Source of the DNA: DAOQAU01 sp035354275
GTDB lineage: Bacteria > Cyanobacteriota > Vampirovibrionia > Gastranaerophilales > Gastranaerophilaceae
Direction: 5' to 3'
NCBI GenBank assembly: GCA_035354275.1
Contig: DAOQAU010000062.1
Coordinates: forward strand, 1 to 8,744
DNA length: 8,744 nucleotides
Shown: positions 1-5,441 of the stretch, in pieces
Position numbering within the stretch: position 1 is the first letter of the stretch
How the letters are laid out: the number at the start of each line of letters is the position of its first letter
Position numbers and translations under genes: made by a program
The notes under the pieces: model-generated
Database searches by the model: none
What the model saw: only the letters and a program-made list of their open reading frames with translations
Told to the model about the DNA's origin: nothing

Positions 1-676
1 CGAGTTTTAATTTTCCGTCCATTATCTTGAAAAAACAAAGTGTGCCTAAATATTGGTCGTATGCACTGTCGAAAACAAGTGCTCTAAGAGGTTTGTCTGA
101 AGTATCAACCGGTGGAGGAATAAGATCAACAACTGCTTCAAGTACTTCTTCAATTCCTATTCCCGCTTTCGCGCTTACAGGAATTGCAAGGCTTGCATCA
201 ATTCCCAAAATTTCTTCAATTTCGTGCCTGACTCTTTCTACATCAGCGGATGGCAGGTCAATTTTGTTTATAACAGGAATAATTTCTAAATTTTGTTCAA
301 TCGCCAAATAAACATTGGCAAGTGTTTGTGCCTCAACGCCCTGAGTAGCATCAACAATAAGCAGTGCACCCTCGCATGCTGCAAGCGAGCGCGAAACTTC
401 ATAAGAAAAATCAACGTGTCCGGGTGTGTCAATCAAATTGAGAACATAGTCCTTGCCGTTTTTTGCCTTGTAATTCATCCTTGCAGCGTTTAATTTTATT
501 GTAATTCCGCGTTCACGTTCAATATCCATGGTATCTAAAAGCTGATTTTGCATATCACGTTCGGCTATTGTACCTGTGAATTCAAGCAAACGGTCGGCAA
601 GTGTTGATTTTCCGTGGTCAATGTGTGCTATTATACAAAAATTTCGTACGTTTTCTCTATACCTCATGTCTGTCAT
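1..676 (-). CDS. lepA: Elongation factor 4 (LepA), N-terminal 225 codons, cut by window edge
   Basis: This is a translational GTPase that acts on the ribosome and is linked to back-translocation and ribosome assembly. All G-domain motifs are visible in the 225 residues present: G1 AHIDHGKST (17-25), G2 RERGITIK (54-61), G3 DTPGH (83-87), G4 NKID (137-140) and G5 SAK (168-170). The sequence then enters domain II (PLRALVFDS) and is cut by the window edge; the family is about 600 aa long. The stretch ARMNYKAKNGKDYVLNLIDT is typical of LepA and not of EF-G or TypA. I chose the ATG at 676 because the MTD start matches cyanobacterial LepA as I recall it. An ATG three codons later (667) lies 7 bases after a perfect TATAAT and could be the start of a leaderless message. 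The gene is transcribed away from the rest of the window. Confidence 0.96.
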   Translation of the reverse strand, partial: MTDMRYRENVRNFCIIAHIDHGKSTLADRLLEFTGTIAERDMQNQLLDTMDIERERGITIKLNAARMNYKAKNGKDYVLNLIDTPGHVDFSYEVSRSLAACEGALLIVDATQGVEAQTLANVYLAIEQNLEIIPVINKIDLPSADVERVRHEIEEILGIDASLAIPVSAKAGIGIEEVLEAVVDLIPPPVDTSDKPLRALVFDSAYDQYLGTLCFFKIMDGKLKL

Positions 677-704
677 TATAACCTGCTGAAGCCAAAACTT
701 GCAA
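675..704 (-). promoter_or_regulatory. lepA promoter
   Basis: On the minus strand a TTGCAA -35 box (704-699; 4/6 to TTGACA) is followed after 18 bases by a perfect TATAAT -10 box (680-675). The -10 overlaps the ATG at 676, so transcription would begin near 668-667, exactly at the second in-frame ATG. This supports either a leaderless mRNA starting at codon 4 or an unseen promoter further upstream. Confidence 0.5.
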
Positions 705-739
705 CTTTTTAAAAGTCGATTAATTTAAATGTTTATTTA

Positions 740-757
740 ATTGTAACAAGATGTAAC
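740..757 (-). promoter_or_regulatory. HLR1-like direct repeat (candidate RpaA/RpaB operator)
   Basis: The minus strand reads GTTACATC-TT-GTTACAAT (757 to 740). The cyanobacterial HLR1 element bound by the OmpR-type regulator RpaB is two copies of (G/T)TTACA(T/A)(T/A) separated by 2 bases. This site matches 15 of 16 defined positions. It lies about 75-90 bases upstream of the predicted lepA start and overlaps a possible plus-strand -35 box (TTGTAA, 741-746). An OmpR-type regulator is encoded 2 kb away in this window. Binding is inferred only. Confidence 0.45.
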
Positions 758-906
758 AAATATATAACTAAATTATATAAGATATAGCAATTTTATATAC
801 CAAAAAGTTTTTATATAAGTATAGAGTATAAACAGCTAAAAACTGCACGAGAAAAAGAGAATATTAGAGAAAAAATTTTAACACATAGCACACTACACAC
901 ACTTCA

Positions 907-927
907 CACTGATTAGGAATTTATTCC
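907..927. repeat. Short dispersed repeat, copy A (core GGAATTTATTCC)
   Basis: This 21-base stretch is identical, apart from one missing G, to the 22 bases at 4070-4091. It begins CACTGATTAGG and ends in the near-palindrome GGAATTTATTCC. A related copy with an AGAAATTTATTTCT core lies at 4909-4944. Here it sits just before the terminator hairpin at 929. Confidence 0.55.
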
Positions 928-928
928 G

Positions 929-958
929 GAGACCCCCACCACAAGGTCTCTTTTTTTT
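929..958 (+). terminator. Rho-independent terminator on the plus strand
   Basis: The stem is GAGACC (929-934) with GGTCTC (945-950), the loop is 10 bases, and eight Ts follow (951-958). The T-tract runs into the stop codon of the convergent sigma factor gene (TAA at 959-957 on the minus strand). Read on the minus strand the hairpin has no following T-tract, so it serves a plus-strand transcript. Confidence 0.6.
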
Positions 959-2588
959 ATGTTTTGTTTGAAGATGTAAGTTTATAGCCTTTTTCCGGAA
1001 CATTTATTATATCCATTTTGCCGTTAGAAATTTCTTTAAGTTTTGGCCTCAGCGTGAATAATTTTATTGATATTGATTCCACTCCGTTTTTAGGAATTTC
1101 TCCCCAAACGGATTCAAGAATTTCTTTATGCGGGATTGTTTTTTCTTCGTTTTTTGCAAATAGCAGCATCATTTTGTATTCAAGTTCTGTCAATTTAGTT
1201 TTTTTGTCACCTATTTTTATAGAAGAAAGTTCAGGGAAGAAAGTAATGTCATGAATTTTAAAGCTTGTTTTTTCTGTAGCAAGCATATATCCTTTGTTTT
1301 TAACGCTGATTATTTCAAATTCTCCCTTAGAAGCAGAACTGATTTCTTCGTTAATTCTTTTAATCATAGTTATTAATTTTTTAGCTTTAGGATCAAAGTT
1401 TTCTCTCCAGATTTCCCAAAAGAATGTTTCGTAAGATACTACTTTGCCTGAGTTTTGAGCCAGAAGATTCAACGTTCTGTATTGGATTGTTGTAAATTTT
1501 ATTTTTTTACCGTTGGCTTTTATGGCTTGTTCTGCGGGAAACATTTCAAAAGGATAGTCATTTTTTTCAGAAAAAGATCCGGAGATTTCTGCAGGATTTA
1601 AATTTTCAAATGTTTTAGATTCTTCATTTTTTGTTTTTAAGTTTCCCAAAATTTTTCTGATTTTTCTTAGTGCTTTTTCTTTTGCGTCTGTTATTCTGCC
1701 GGTTTCTTCAAGCCCTAAATTTTCAGCATCTTTTGTCAATTCATTTTCTTTAAAGAAGGAATTAAGAGCAAATCTTTGTTTAGGAGTTAATTGGTTTATT
1801 GCAAATTCGAGGTCATTTTTAGAAATTTCGGGGTTGAAAATCTTGAAACAATCTTCTTGTTCATTTTCAGGGAGCGTACTTGCAAATGTTTTTGAGCTTC
1901 CTTCTCTTACAGGCTCATCCATATAAAGCAAGGGGGTGGCAAACGGAAGCAACTTGGATAACCTTTCTTTTGACATTTTTAATCTTTGCGCAAGTTCGTT
2001 TTCGTTAGGCTGCCTAAATTTTTCTGAGTAAAAATTTTCAATTTCCCGCTTAATCATAGAAATCTTGTCATTATCATTTTTTGGTATTGAAATTATATTT
2101 TTATTTTGTTTTAAACACGAAAGCATATAATATCTAAGCTGACAATGCGCATATATCGTAAAATCACCTTTTTCCGGTTTATAAGCGTTAATCAAATCAA
2201 TTAATTTTAAATTTCCGGCTTGTACAAGATCCAAAAAATCGTTATTTTCTTTGGTAATAGTTTTTGCAACACTTACAACAAGGGGCAAATAATTTTCAAT
2301 TACCTGATTTCTTGCATTCTCGGCTGTGTTTCCTTTGCCTTGGGCTTGAAAAATTAATCTATTTATTTCTTCTTTGGACTTTCTGGAAAGTTTTGAAATA
2401 TCTTTAATGTATATTGAAACAGAATCGGTATTAAAAGAATTTTTATCCTCAGCCTTTGTTGATTTTCCGAAAGAAATTTTGTCTTCACAGTTTTTGTGAG
2501 ATTTTGATTTAATAAAATGAAAACCATTTTTTGACTTTGAAGAAGGGAGAATTTTATTTTGATTTGAAATAATATTAAAGCTTAACAT
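957..2588 (-). CDS. Divergent sigma-70 factor fused to two C-terminal OmpR-type winged-helix domains
   Basis: Numbered from the ATG at 2588 (543 aa), the protein has sigma region 1.2 (about 55-81, SIYIKDISKLSRKSKEE), region 2 (93-163, with LVVSVAKT and DFLDLVQAGN), region 3 (167-226) and region 4 (258-313, QLTPKQRFAL to EKALRKIRKIL). Two OmpR/PhoB C-terminal-type domains follow: wHTH1 at about 345-436, with WEIW and ending KGYML, and wHTH2 at about 442-537, with ESVWGEIP and ending KGYKL. I know of no sigma family with this layout. The sigma part is degenerate: the usual aromatic WWIR of region 2.3/2.4 reads CQLR, and the region 4.2 helix-turn-helix is poorly conserved. It probably directs RNA polymerase to special promoters, with the winged helices adding DNA contacts; that is inference. 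A TTG start at 2645 (562 aa, 8 bases after the regulator stop) is possible; neither start has a clear ribosome binding site. The gene follows the response regulator on the same strand. Confidence 0.85.
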   Translation of the reverse strand: MLSFNIISNQNKILPSSKSKNGFHFIKSKSHKNCEDKISFGKSTKAEDKNSFNTDSVSIYIKDISKLSRKSKEEINRLIFQAQGKGNTAENARNQVIENYLPLVVSVAKTITKENNDFLDLVQAGNLKLIDLINAYKPEKGDFTIYAHCQLRYYMLSCLKQNKNIISIPKNDNDKISMIKREIENFYSEKFRQPNENELAQRLKMSKERLSKLLPFATPLLYMDEPVREGSSKTFASTLPENEQEDCFKIFNPEISKNDLEFAINQLTPKQRFALNSFFKENELTKDAENLGLEETGRITDAKEKALRKIRKILGNLKTKNEESKTFENLNPAEISGSFSEKNDYPFEMFPAEQAIKANGKKIKFTTIQYRTLNLLAQNSGKVVSYETFFWEIWRENFDPKAKKLITMIKRINEEISSASKGEFEIISVKNKGYMLATEKTSFKIHDITFFPELSSIKIGDKKTKLTELEYKMMLLFAKNEEKTIPHKEILESVWGEIPKNGVESISIKLFTLRPKLKEISNGKMDIINVPEKGYKLTSSNKT

Positions 2589-2653
2589 ATTATTTTTAAA
2601 ATCGGTAAAAAAAAATATTGCTAAAAATTGTTTATACGGAAACAAAACTTAAC

Positions 2654-3349
2654 TTAAACGTTAAGCTTATATCCGCCGCCGTAAATTGTTTCTATATATT
2701 TTTTGCCGTTTGCTATTTTGTCTATTTTTGTTCTTAAATGTCTTATATGAACACGGATTGTTTCAACATCATCATCGGGCGCATAGCCCCAAATATCGCT
2801 TAACAGTTTTGCCGAAGATACCATTGTTCCGTGATTTTGCATCAAGAGGTGGAAAATTTCAAATTCAATCGGGGTTAATTTTGCCTGCTTTTCATTGATT
2901 TTTACAGAATAAATTTCGGGCAAAAGCGTAATTTCATTTAAGGTTAAAATTTCTTTTGTCGCCGCAGATTCAGGGATTTGATTAGTCCGTTTTAAAAGTG
3001 CTCTTATTCTGACTCTTAATTCTTCCATTTCAAAAGGTTTTACCAAATAATCGTCAACACCTATATCAAAGCCTTTAACTTTGTCATTAAGCTGCGACAG
3101 TGCTGTCAGCATTAATATCGGAATATGTTTTGTGTCAGGATTTTGTCTTATTCTTTGTGCGACTGTGTATCCGTCAACTTCGGGCATCATCACATCAAGC
3201 ACAATTGCATTTGGAAGTTCCTGCTTTGCAAGTGCAAAGCCTTTGATCCCGTCTAAAGCCTGAATAACCTTGTGCCCTGCAAGTTCAAGGTTGATTTTTA
3301 CAAGCTCATTTATGTTTTTATCGTCATCTATTACTAAAATTTTGTTCAT
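2654..3349 (-). CDS. OmpR-family response regulator, RpaA-like
   Basis: This 231 aa two-component response regulator is a cytoplasmic DNA-binding protein. The receiver domain (about 2-118) has the acidic pocket D8-D9-D10, the phospho-acceptor D52 in VLDVMMP, T82 and K104 in DDYLVKPF, so it should be phosphorylatable. The OmpR/PhoB winged-helix domain covers about 135-231, with LTPIEFEIFHLL, WGYAPDDDVETIRVHIRHL and a GGGYKL end. The DDDVETIRVHIRHLRTK stretch closely resembles cyanobacterial RpaA, the clock output regulator, as I remember it; RpaB is less similar. No histidine kinase is encoded nearby, so its partner is unknown. The stop lies 8 bases before the earliest possible start of the sigma/winged-helix gene, so the two are probably co-transcribed. 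The ATG start has no strong ribosome binding site. Confidence 0.95.
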   Translation of the reverse strand: MNKILVIDDDKNINELVKINLELAGHKVIQALDGIKGFALAKQELPNAIVLDVMMPEVDGYTVAQRIRQNPDTKHIPILMLTALSQLNDKVKGFDIGVDDYLVKPFEMEELRVRIRALLKRTNQIPESAATKEILTLNEITLLPEIYSVKINEKQAKLTPIEFEIFHLLMQNHGTMVSSAKLLSDIWGYAPDDDVETIRVHIRHLRTKIDKIANGKKYIETIYGGGYKLNV

Positions 3350-3373
3350 GTAAATATTTTATAACAAAAAAGC

Positions 3374-3402
3374 ATTATAAGAAATGTAACAAAAATTAAT
3401 AA
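3374..3402 (-). promoter_or_regulatory. Probable promoter of the regulator-sigma operon
   Basis: A perfect TATAAT (3379-3374 on the minus strand) lies 24 bases before the regulator ATG. The -35 position 17 bases upstream reads TTATTA, which is weak. Immediately upstream of the -10 box is GTTACATT (3388-3381), one perfect HLR1-type half site, with a poor second half. Autoregulation is possible but weakly supported. Confidence 0.4.
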
Positions 3403-3482
3403 AATACATTGTTTAAAGGAGCCATTATTACTGGATTTTTAGTATAAAAAATGTAAAAATTTATTAAAATTTTTTAAATCAG

Positions 3483-3516
3483 TTGACACAAATACAAAAT
3501 TACGGTTTTTTATTGT
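3483..3516 (+). promoter_or_regulatory. Possible speH promoter
   Basis: A perfect TTGACA -35 box lies at 3483-3488. No good -10 lies at 17 bases. TTTTAT (3508-3513, 19-base spacer) or TATTGT (3511-3516, 22-base spacer) could serve. The -10 assignment is therefore uncertain. Confidence 0.35.
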
Positions 3517-3560
3517 AATATGTAAATTGATATATTTAAAAAATCGCGTACATAGATACC

Positions 3561-3569
3561 AAAAGGAGG
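3561..3569 (+). promoter_or_regulatory. Ribosome binding site that sets the speH start
   Basis: AAAAGGAGG holds a full AGGAGG (3564-3569). It is 8 bases from the in-frame TTG at 3578, the normal spacing, and only 3 bases from an out-of-frame ATG at 3573. It therefore favours TTG 3578 over the TTG at 3527 that begins the open frame. Confidence 0.75.
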
Positions 3570-3577
3570 CACATGAA

Positions 3578-4021
3578 TTGGCAGTAACTTCACCATTTTC
3601 AAGTATTAATCAGAACGGAAAAACACAAATTCATTTGGGACAACACGTATTAGCTGAATTTTTTGAGTGTGACCCCAATATTTTAAACAATGTAGCTTTA
3701 GTAGAAAAATTGATGGTAGATGCGGCTTTGGAATGCGGTGCTACAATAGTTCAAAAATGTTTTCATATGTTTAACCCCTACGGCGTAAGCGGAGTCGTTA
3801 TAATAGCAGAAAGTCATCTGGCAATTCATACATGGCCTGAATTAGGTTATGCTGCGGTTGATTTGTTCACCTGCGGTGACAAATGTGATCCAAAAGTGTC
3901 TTATAACTTTTTAAAGGAAAAATTTAATTCCAAAAATGCTTCTTATAAAGAGCTTAAAAGAGGAATTATTGATGAAGAAACTATGAAAGTTGCTCATTCG
4001 CCTTTTGAATTAGCTATTTAA
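3578..4021 (+). CDS. speH: S-adenosylmethionine decarboxylase proenzyme, prokaryotic class (SpeH)
   Basis: SpeH decarboxylates S-adenosylmethionine to give the aminopropyl donor for spermidine synthesis. It is made as a proenzyme that cuts itself to form a pyruvoyl cofactor. From the TTG at 3578 the protein has 147 aa. The cleavage motif is AESHLAIHTWPE, with E78/S79 as the scissile pair (S79 becomes pyruvoyl). H84 (processing), C99 in FTCGD (catalytic acid) and S71 in GVSGVV correspond to the known residues of the Thermotoga enzyme. The core starts at LGQHVLAEF (20-28). The C-terminal tail after about 120 (KELKRGIIDEE) is a little longer than in minimal family members. No speE or other polyamine gene is adjacent. 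The gene stands alone and converges with the small minus-strand gene downstream. Confidence 0.96.
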   Translation: MAVTSPFSSINQNGKTQIHLGQHVLAEFFECDPNILNNVALVEKLMVDAALECGATIVQKCFHMFNPYGVSGVVIIAESHLAIHTWPELGYAAVDLFTCGDKCDPKVSYNFLKEKFNSKNASYKELKRGIIDEETMKVAHSPFELAI

Positions 4022-4034
4022 TAAATAAAATATT

Positions 4035-4067
4035 AAAAAACGCGCAAAACCCTAAAGCCCTGCGCGC
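4035..4067 (-). terminator. Rho-independent terminator of the 95-aa gene
   Basis: On the minus strand the stem CGCGCA (4066-4061) pairs with TGCGCG (4046-4041) across a 14-base loop, and six Ts follow (4040-4035). It begins about 20 bases after the stop codon of the minus-strand gene. On the plus strand it lacks a T-tract, so it is not an obvious terminator for speH. Confidence 0.7.
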
Positions 4068-4069
4068 CC

Positions 4070-4091
4070 CACTGATTAGGGAATTTATTCC
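4070..4091. repeat. Short dispersed repeat, copy B (overlaps a gene end)
   Basis: The stretch matches 907-927 except for one extra G. Bases 4085-4091 lie inside the minus-strand gene and supply its TAA stop and last codons. It runs straight on from the terminator stem at 4041-4066. Confidence 0.55.
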
Positions 4092-4372
4092 TGAGCAATG
4101 CTGTCATGCATTTCTGCGCGGATATTCCCACTCTCGTTATAAGCTGATATAAAATGCAGGTATCTTTCCATCCTGAGTTTTAACCAGCCTAACATTGTGT
4201 CTGAGCCATAGACTTCTATAATTCTTGTCCTTGAAAAATGCCTGTATGTGTAGCTGTAAGACTCATCTATGTAAGTTTTGCACTTACAATTAAGTTCTTC
4301 AACTAAATCATACAGCGTTTTAAGCCATGCGGCCTGAACGTTTGTTTCGTCAACTTTGTACTCAAGAATCAT
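4085..4372 (-). CDS. Hypothetical 95-aa protein
   Basis: I do not recognise a family. The 95 aa protein is soluble and of mixed charge, with no signal peptide or membrane segment. It has a Tyr-rich centre (YIDESYSYTYRHFSR, about 34-48) and a likely amphipathic helix, MLGWLKLRMERYLHFI (about 60-75). Reality is supported by an AAGGAGC ribosome binding site 6 bases before the ATG, by a dedicated terminator after the stop, and by a possible TATAAT at 4468-4463. The last residues are partly encoded by repeat copy B, so the native C-terminus may have been altered. It is divergent from the DUF192 gene and convergent with speH. Confidence 0.75.
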   Translation of the reverse strand: MILEYKVDETNVQAAWLKTLYDLVEELNCKCKTYIDESYSYTYRHFSRTRIIEVYGSDTMLGWLKLRMERYLHFISAYNESGNIRAEMHDSIAQE

Positions 4373-4416
4373 AGACAGCTCCTTGTCTTTTCAATGGGGG
4401 GTGTGTTAAAGTTTAA

Positions 4417-4468
4417 TTGCGGTCAAAATCTTTTACTGATATATATGGTATATACGTTATATATTATA
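4417..4468. promoter_or_regulatory. Divergent promoter region with a dyad
   Basis: On the plus strand TTGCGG (4417-4422), a 17-base spacer and TATATA (4440-4445) form a possible promoter for the DUF192 gene. On the minus strand TATAAT (4468-4463) could serve the 95-aa gene, though its -35 region is poor. Between them 4440-4463 is a dyad centred on the perfect palindrome GTATATAC (4448-4455), with 10 of 12 base pairs symmetric. It could be an operator for both genes, but AT-richness makes chance symmetry likelier. Confidence 0.35.
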
Positions 4469-4503
4469 ACGGATGTTTTGGTTAAAAAAAAGAGTGTAGG
4501 GGT

Positions 4504-4845
4504 ATGAAAGTTTACAATTCTTCAAATAATACGGTTATAGCAGAAAGGGCTGAAGTGGCTAAAAGCTTCTTTTCGCGCACTGTTGGGCTTATTTTGAAAA
4601 AAACTTTGAAAGAGGGCGAAGGTTTGGTCATAAAACCTTGTTTTTCGATACATACTTTTTTTATGAAGTTTGCGATAGATGTTTTGTTTGTCAATAAGAA
4701 AAATGAAATTGTCGCATTATACGAAAATGTAAAACCGTGGCGAATTTTGCCTGTACATTTCAATTCTTATTATGTAGTTGAACTTCCTTCAGGCACAATT
4801 TCTTCAACAAACATTTCTAAAGGCGATTCGATAAAATTCGATTAA
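4504..4845 (+). CDS. DUF192 family protein
   Basis: The 113 aa protein matches the DUF192 family (PF02643), a small all-beta domain of unknown function found across bacteria and archaea. The hallmark is CFSIHTFFMKFAIDVLFVNK (46-65), where family members carry the pattern C-x-SIHTFFM-x-F-x-IDV-x-F. ERAEVAKSFFSRTVGLI (14-30) fits the usual N-terminal part and VVELPSG (91-97) the usual C-terminal strand. Many family members are exported, but no signal peptide is seen here. The ATG is preceded by a short purine run (GTAGGGGT) that sits unusually close to it. No clear terminator follows. Confidence 0.92.
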   Translation: MKVYNSSNNTVIAERAEVAKSFFSRTVGLILKKTLKEGEGLVIKPCFSIHTFFMKFAIDVLFVNKKNEIVALYENVKPWRILPVHFNSYYVVELPSGTISSTNISKGDSIKFD

Positions 4846-4908
4846 ATCATTATTTACGTCATTCTGAGGGGGTAAATGTATTTTGATTTTTGTCCGCCCG
4901 CTCATATC

Positions 4909-4945
4909 ACTGCGAGGAAGAAATTTATTTCTGACGAAGCAATCT
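4909..4945. repeat. Palindromic dispersed repeat (TGCGAGGA ... GACGAAGCAATC type)
   Basis: TGCGAGGA (4911-4918) and GACGAAGCAATC (4933-4944) bracket the palindrome AGAAATTTATTTCT (4919-4932). The same bracketing sequences occur inside uvrC at 7283-7308 around a different core. The family is therefore dispersed and tolerates core exchange. Its CACTG lead and GAAATTTATTTC core also resemble the repeats at 907 and 4070. Confidence 0.6.
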
Positions 4946-4967
4946 AGAAAGCATTAATTTTAATTAT

Positions 4968-5002
4968 TTTTTGTAAACCTACTTTCTTGTGTCGACAAGA
5001 AA
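4968..5002 (+). repeat. Left terminal inverted repeat
   Basis: This starts TTTTTGTAAACCTACTTTC and ends GTCGACAAGAAA. It matches the reverse complement of 5442-5476 with one T/G mismatch. Confidence 0.8.
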
Positions 5003-5007
5003 GTAGG
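4978..5007. repeat. Perfect 13-bp stem-loop at the left end
   Basis: CCTACTTTCTTGT (4978-4990), a GTCG loop, then ACAAGAAAGTAGG (4995-5007). It overlaps the left terminal inverted repeat, so this end can fold on itself as well as pair with the far end. Confidence 0.75.
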
Positions 5008-5168
5008 CAAAGAAGCTCCCGACCGGATCTTCGTTCGCTAATTTACACTAAACTCAACCCAAGCTCGCGAACTCGCTCCGTTTACACTTCGCTCAAACAC
5101 ACTCGCTTTGTCGTTGTTTCGTTAAGTGTCAATTGCTCACTCCGATAGGGTCTGATAAGAGCCCGTGC

Positions 5169-5222
5169 AGGGTTTCACTCTGAAACCCTTAATTCGATTG
5201 ATGAGTTTGCTCATCAATCGAA
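5169..5222. repeat. Two perfect stem-loops in the centre of the element
   Basis: The first is AGGGTTTCA (5169-5177), loop CTC, TGAAACCCT (5181-5189). The second is TTCGATTGATGAG (5193-5205), loop TTTG, CTCATCAATCGAA (5210-5222). Neither is followed by a T-tract, so they are not simple terminators. Confidence 0.75.
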
Positions 5223-5380
5223 ACGTTCTTTAAGCGAAGGCTTTGCCTGAGCAGGCGGCGCAGCCAAAAGAGTGTTTTTTCTTTCTGCCTTCTTTTGCCT
5301 GAAACTTGTTTCAGTGCAAAATGGCGTCACGGCTTGCTTGAATAGTCCACTCTTTAGCATTTATTCACAATAGTGACTAG

Positions 5381-5425
5381 GTTACTTCTTTCTTTTGCCG
5401 TCGATATATAAAAGAAAGAAGTAAC
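5381..5425. repeat. Perfect 16-bp stem-loop near the right end
   Basis: GTTACTTCTTTCTTTT (5381-5396) pairs perfectly with AAAAGAAAGAAGTAAC (5410-5425) around a 13-base loop. It resembles the left-end hairpin in composition. Confidence 0.75.
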
Positions 5426-5441
5426 ATAATAAAACGGTTCA

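Larger units (their letters stand above)
775..958 (+). ncRNA. Candidate small RNA in the lepA-sigma factor intergenic region
   Basis: The region 677-956 has no convincing ORF, yet it ends in a plus-strand intrinsic terminator (929-958) that belongs to neither flanking gene, since both are on the minus strand. A plausible plus promoter is TTGTAA (741-746), a 16-base spacer, then TATAAC (763-768), which would start a transcript near 775 of about 185 nt. The middle part is A-rich, then CA-rich (about 880-910). I recognise no known RNA family. The 5' end is uncertain because several other -10-like boxes occur between 770 and 830. Confidence 0.3.

Noticed and set aside
27..493. Plus-strand open frames over the lepA region
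   Set aside because: They lie opposite a clear LepA reading frame with all G motifs, and have no protein-like features of their own.
2589..2645. Extension of the sigma/winged-helix protein to the TTG at 2645
   Set aside because: It would add a T-rich, Phe-rich segment (FLAIFFFTDF) with no ribosome binding site and no match to a sigma N-terminus. I kept the ATG at 2588, but cannot exclude the TTG.
3527..3577. Longer speH start at TTG 3527
   Set aside because: It has no ribosome binding site, and the added 17 residues span the AGGAGG that is perfectly placed for the TTG at 3578.
4041..4066. Bidirectional terminator serving speH as well
   Set aside because: On the plus strand the stem is followed by C-rich sequence and not by a T-tract.
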